From Diphasiastrum complanatum (Eukaryota; Streptophyta; Lycopodiopsida; Lycopodiales; Lycopodiaceae), in assembly GCA_029204225.1 (NCBI GenBank), contig CM055110.1, positions 34,035,947 through 34,099,946 on the forward strand: DNA of 64,000 nt, read 5' to 3'. Of the stretch, positions 60,851 to 64,000 are shown piece by piece. Every line of letters begins with the position of its first letter. Positions within the stretch are counted from its first letter, which is position 1. A program made the translations under genes and the position numbers. Below the pieces are notes generated by a model that saw only the letters and a list, made by a program, of their open reading frames with translations, did no database searches and was not told the origin of the DNA.

Positions 60851-62470
60851 AATAATGAGTGCAAAATTGAAGAAATTGGTAGTGTGTCAATAGATCTATG
60901 ATCCATCAAGATCTTAAAGCTAGATGGTATGCTCTTTGTGCCAAATATCACCAAAAATCTTTTAAGTGTTGGTCAAATGCTTGATCTTCAAGTTGATTTT
61001 GGTGTGAATGCTTGCTTGATCAAGAGGGATGAAAAAGTGGTAGCAAGAGGGACAAGATTTGGAAGACTCTTTAAGTTGGATACTAATGATGGAGCTAACT
61101 TTTGTGGTTGATGGTCGAGTTTGAGGCAATTGGTTTGCCTAAATCTTTGGAGAATGATGGTAAGGCTTGTGAAGCATGTGCTTTGGCAAAAGCACACAAA
61201 TTGCCATTATCTTCAAAAGCTGTGGTGTTTGACACTTTCTTGATATTCAAAGCTCTTGTAGAGAATCAATTTGATATCAAGATCAAGGTTTTGAGGAGGT
61301 GGAGAGTAAATCTCTACAAAGTTTCAAGAACATTGTGAGCAACTTGGCATCAAGAAGGAGATCACATGTGCCTACTCACCTCAACAAAATGGAGTGGTCG
61401 AGAGGAAGAATTGAATTCTATGTGAGTGTGCAAAGCTATGAGGTTGGATGCACATCTTCCCAAGCCATTTTGGGGTGAGGCTCTCACTTGTGCAAATTAC
61501 CTATGTAATAGATTGTCTCTTTGCATCAACAAAGTAGAAAATATGCATCTAACATGATAGAACATGAAAATTAGTGCATAACTCATCAAGAAACCTAAGA
61601 TCCAATAGCCTACTATCCATGTCCATACTATAGCAATCTGTAGAGTACCTTCATATGTGTGGAATCAAGTTTAGCAAGAAAATAAGCATTATACACACTC
61701 AAATTGACAATATCAGGAGGAGAAGAGATAGAATAAGACAATAATATTGAAGATTAATGTTCTTCAAAGATGGAGAGAAATGTTGAATACTTCACATTGG
61801 TATAACTATTCATAGCAGACTAGTGTCACTTGGCCCCTTTCCAAATATTGTCCTAAATTGGTAGTTTCTAGGTACTTACCAAAAAACCTAGAAATAAGTG
61901 ACTAGTTTCAATGCATCTCAACTAACCAATAGTAATAGGTCCAAATCCGACCTTATCACCTTATCTAATTGTTAAAAATAGTAAGAAAACCATTTTTACA
62001 CCTTATTGACATAAAAAAATAAGTCTTTAAGTTGAAATTTCACTTTGGCCTCCAAATTGCCAAACTAGACCAACTTAGCTAGTTGACATATTTCACGCTC
62101 ATCACCACCACCAAGGAGATTCTATGGATCAAGTTCCTTTTGGTGGAGCTCAAATGCATCAATTGTGAGGATGTTCACATCATAAAGTGTGACAATATTT
62201 CAGCCCAAGTCAGGCAAGGAGCAAGCATATCGAGTGGCACATCAATAGGTGAGAGAAAAAGTTCAAGCAAAGTATATTGTTTTGGAGCATGTGGATTCTT
62301 CATCATGTGTGGTTGATCTTCTCGCTAAGACTTTGCTTAAGGCTTCATTTATCAAGCATAGATCATCCTTGGGAGTTGTTACAAATCTATCGTGCAAAAT
62401 GTTGCATAACTAGTCATCTTCTAAGCAGGAGTGTGAAAATAAATAGAAGTAGATTAGTTATTTTAATGTT
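60851..62470 (+). pseudogene. Copia fragment I: pre-integrase, integrase and RNase H scraps
   Basis: The frame at 60929-61108 reads MLFVPNITKNLLSVGQML with CLIKRDEKVVARGTRFGRL, the region between protease and integrase. Then CEACALAKAHKLPL (61165-61210) gives the integrase Cys pair. In other frames QNGVVERK and FWGEALTCANYLCN (to about 61510) belong to the integrase core. At 62083-62200, TTTKEILWIKFLLVELKCIN with HIIKCDN is RNase H. A final SSLGVV block follows near 62370. Reverse transcriptase and LTRs are missing. It is similar in the shared parts to fragment H at 2.9-3.8 kb. Confidence 0.78.
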
Positions 62471-62750
62471 GATTTAGAGAATTAAATAAGCTTCCATCTC
62501 TAGTTCTAATGATATGATGACACTTGTCACAAAATGTAAGGATTGAAAATTTGCAAGTAGCTTGTGATTGTTTCAGAAAATTGGACCATTGTTGAGGAAG
62601 AATGTAAATCCGGAAGTGGATTTACGAGTGTCTACATTTCTTGCCCAACTTACATATGTAAAACCAATGAGTAAATTGAGTTTGTCATTGTCGACTGCTC
62701 CATAACAAATGCAAAAGTCCATATTAGCTCAAAGATATCTCATGACTCTG
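62471..62750. other. Short stretch between copia I and copia J
   Basis: AT-rich, with no gene supported. Positions 62680-62750 may already belong to the J element, since reverse-transcriptase or RNase H linker coding begins soon after. Confidence 0.35.
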
Positions 62751-64000
62751 ATAAGAGCCTTCCAATGTGTTACACTAGGGTTGAATGATAATGATACTCA
62801 CGCATATGCTCCTTCTCTTGAATTGTTTGAAGACACTGGTCCTTTGACAATTTGAGACATGGTTCCATTGGTGAGAGAACTAACTTGCAATTAATCAAAT
62901 TATATCTGACTAACATATTGTAGATGTACCTTTGTTGAGTAATGTAGATCAACTTTCCATTTCTTTCTTTGTGGATTTGAATACCAAGGCAGAAATGAGC
63001 TTCGCCCAGATCGATCATGTCGAATTTAGAGATAGCATTGACTTGTCTTCTTTCTCTATGGATTTGAATACCAAGGCAAAAATGAGCTTCGTCCAAATCG
63101 GTCATGTCGAATTCAGAAGATAACATTGATTGTTGCTGAAGAGCAACGTGTCATCCACATACAAAGTGATAATGATAAAAGATTGTTGCATTGTCTTGAA
63201 TTAAACGTTTGAATTTGAAGAGCTAGGTGTGTAGCCATGATCAATAAGAAAAGTATTGATCCTTTGAAACCATGCTCGAGCAGATTGCTTCAGGCCATAA
63301 AGTGCCTTATAGAGTTTACACACATGATTGTGTTTACCCTCGATAATATAACCTTCGGGTTGCACCATGTAAATTTCTTCTTCAATAACTCCATTCAAGA
63401 TATGCTGTCTGTACATCCATTTGATGTATTTCCAATTCGACAATCGTCCATGTCTGGTTCTTGATAAGAGACGAATACTCTTTATCCATAGCTTCCTCTT
63501 AGAGATAGGAATCAGGCTGACTGAGTGCCTCTTTCACAGTCATCGGCTCATGAACAAGGTAGGCTGCAGACTCGTCGATATACCTAATAAGTGGTCTGCT
63601 AGCTCTTGATGATCTTCTGGAAAATAGAAGAAGTTGATCATTTTCATCATACTGTAGTTGTTGAGCTGCAATATCATCGTCTTCGGATTTGCCATTGACA
63701 TGTTGTTCGTCAAGAGAAGATGAGCTTGGACCTTCAATGAGAATAGTTGATTGAGGAACTGGCAAGTTCAATATGTCGGCACTATCTTTTCCTTTGAGGT
63801 CGATAAAATGATCTTCGATGAAGGATGACATCTTAGTTAGTGAATATTTGCGACTTGATGGGATCAAACAACTTGTAGGCTTGATTTGAAGTAGTGTAGG
63901 TGATGAAAATACATTTGATACTCTGGAAGTCGAGTTTCTTTTCTGAGATCATGAGGAATCTGCGCATAAGCAGTACATCCAAAACTTCGGAAGTTTGATA
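62750..64000 (-). mobile_element. Copia element J, running off the window
   Basis: On the minus strand from the window end: integrase C-terminus (about 64000-63840: RKKLDFQSIKCIFITYT, AYKLFDPIK), then hinge (63840-63500), reverse transcriptase with HVCKLYKALYGLKQSARAWF, and an intact YVDDTLLFSNN box (about 63130-63165). The RT thumb block FDMTDLDEAHFCLGIQIH is duplicated in frame. About 210 bp of reverse transcriptase present in fragment F is missing at about 63433, where GTATTTCCAA joins TTCGACAATCG. The frame otherwise stays readable over long stretches, so J is among the younger elements here. Gag and LTRs are not in view. Confidence 0.85.
62961..63123 (-). repeat. 87-bp in-frame tandem duplication inside copia J
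   Basis: Unit 1 (62961-63047) and unit 2 (63048-63123) share TTCTTTCT-T-TGGATTTGAAT, ACCAAGGCA-AAATGAGCTT and ATCATGTCGAATT-type phrases. The period of 87 bp is 29 codons, so the reverse-transcriptase frame continues through both copies. Confidence 0.85.

Noticed and set aside
28430-64000. An active, autonomous retrotransposon
   Set aside because: Every element examined lacks parts or has stops, frameshifts or altered catalytic residues (for example YVDG in B, LDSRAT in C, LDNNAT in A).

Overview
The window is nuclear DNA from a land plant. Two genes belong to plant-only or plant-typical families: a homeobox-DDT (RINGLET) chromatin-remodelling subunit and a P/U-type cyclin. Both have GT-AG introns. 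Much of the remainder is degenerate Ty1/copia and Ty3/gypsy elements whose primer sites match plant initiator-tRNA-Met. The lineage cannot be fixed from sequence alone. The RLT protein differs noticeably from the flowering-plant proteins as I know them, so a non-flowering vascular plant is possible, but that is a weak inference.

Layout. 0-11.5 kb: AT-rich intergenic DNA holding an 88-bp tRNA-derived SINE-like insertion with a perfect 14-bp target duplication, a broken copia fragment ended by a 130-bp TC microsatellite, a 161-bp foldback MITE with a perfect 9-bp duplication, a second SINE-like copy (85 bp, 13-bp duplication, opposite strand) and several small tandem duplications. 11.7-25.4 kb: the RLT gene on the + strand, with a GA-rich leader exon and 18 coding exons that join in frame to 1854 residues. 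25.4-28.3 kb: no gene seen. 28.4-46.3 kb: a pile-up of retroelements. These are copia A (-), copia B (-, bounded by a 5-bp duplication AATGT), copia C (-, same LTR family as B), a chromodomain gypsy E (+) and copia F (-). 47.1-48.1 kb: a two-exon cyclin gene (+), isolated between retroelements. 48.8-64 kb: a gypsy remnant, a gene-poor stretch, copia D (+, same family as B and C but inverted), a gypsy-type LTR fragment, copia G (+), copia I (+) and copia J (-, near-identical to F and running off the window).

How the genes relate. Only RLT and the cyclin look functional. RLT proteins are accessory subunits of ISWI (CHR11/CHR17) nucleosome-spacing complexes. P/U-type cyclins partner CDKs and resemble yeast Pho80. 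Nothing here suggests the two act together. Every transposon reading frame examined carries stops, frameshifts or lost catalytic residues, so none looks autonomous. The most unusual signal is the pair of ultra-short tRNA-like retroposons without poly(A) tails.
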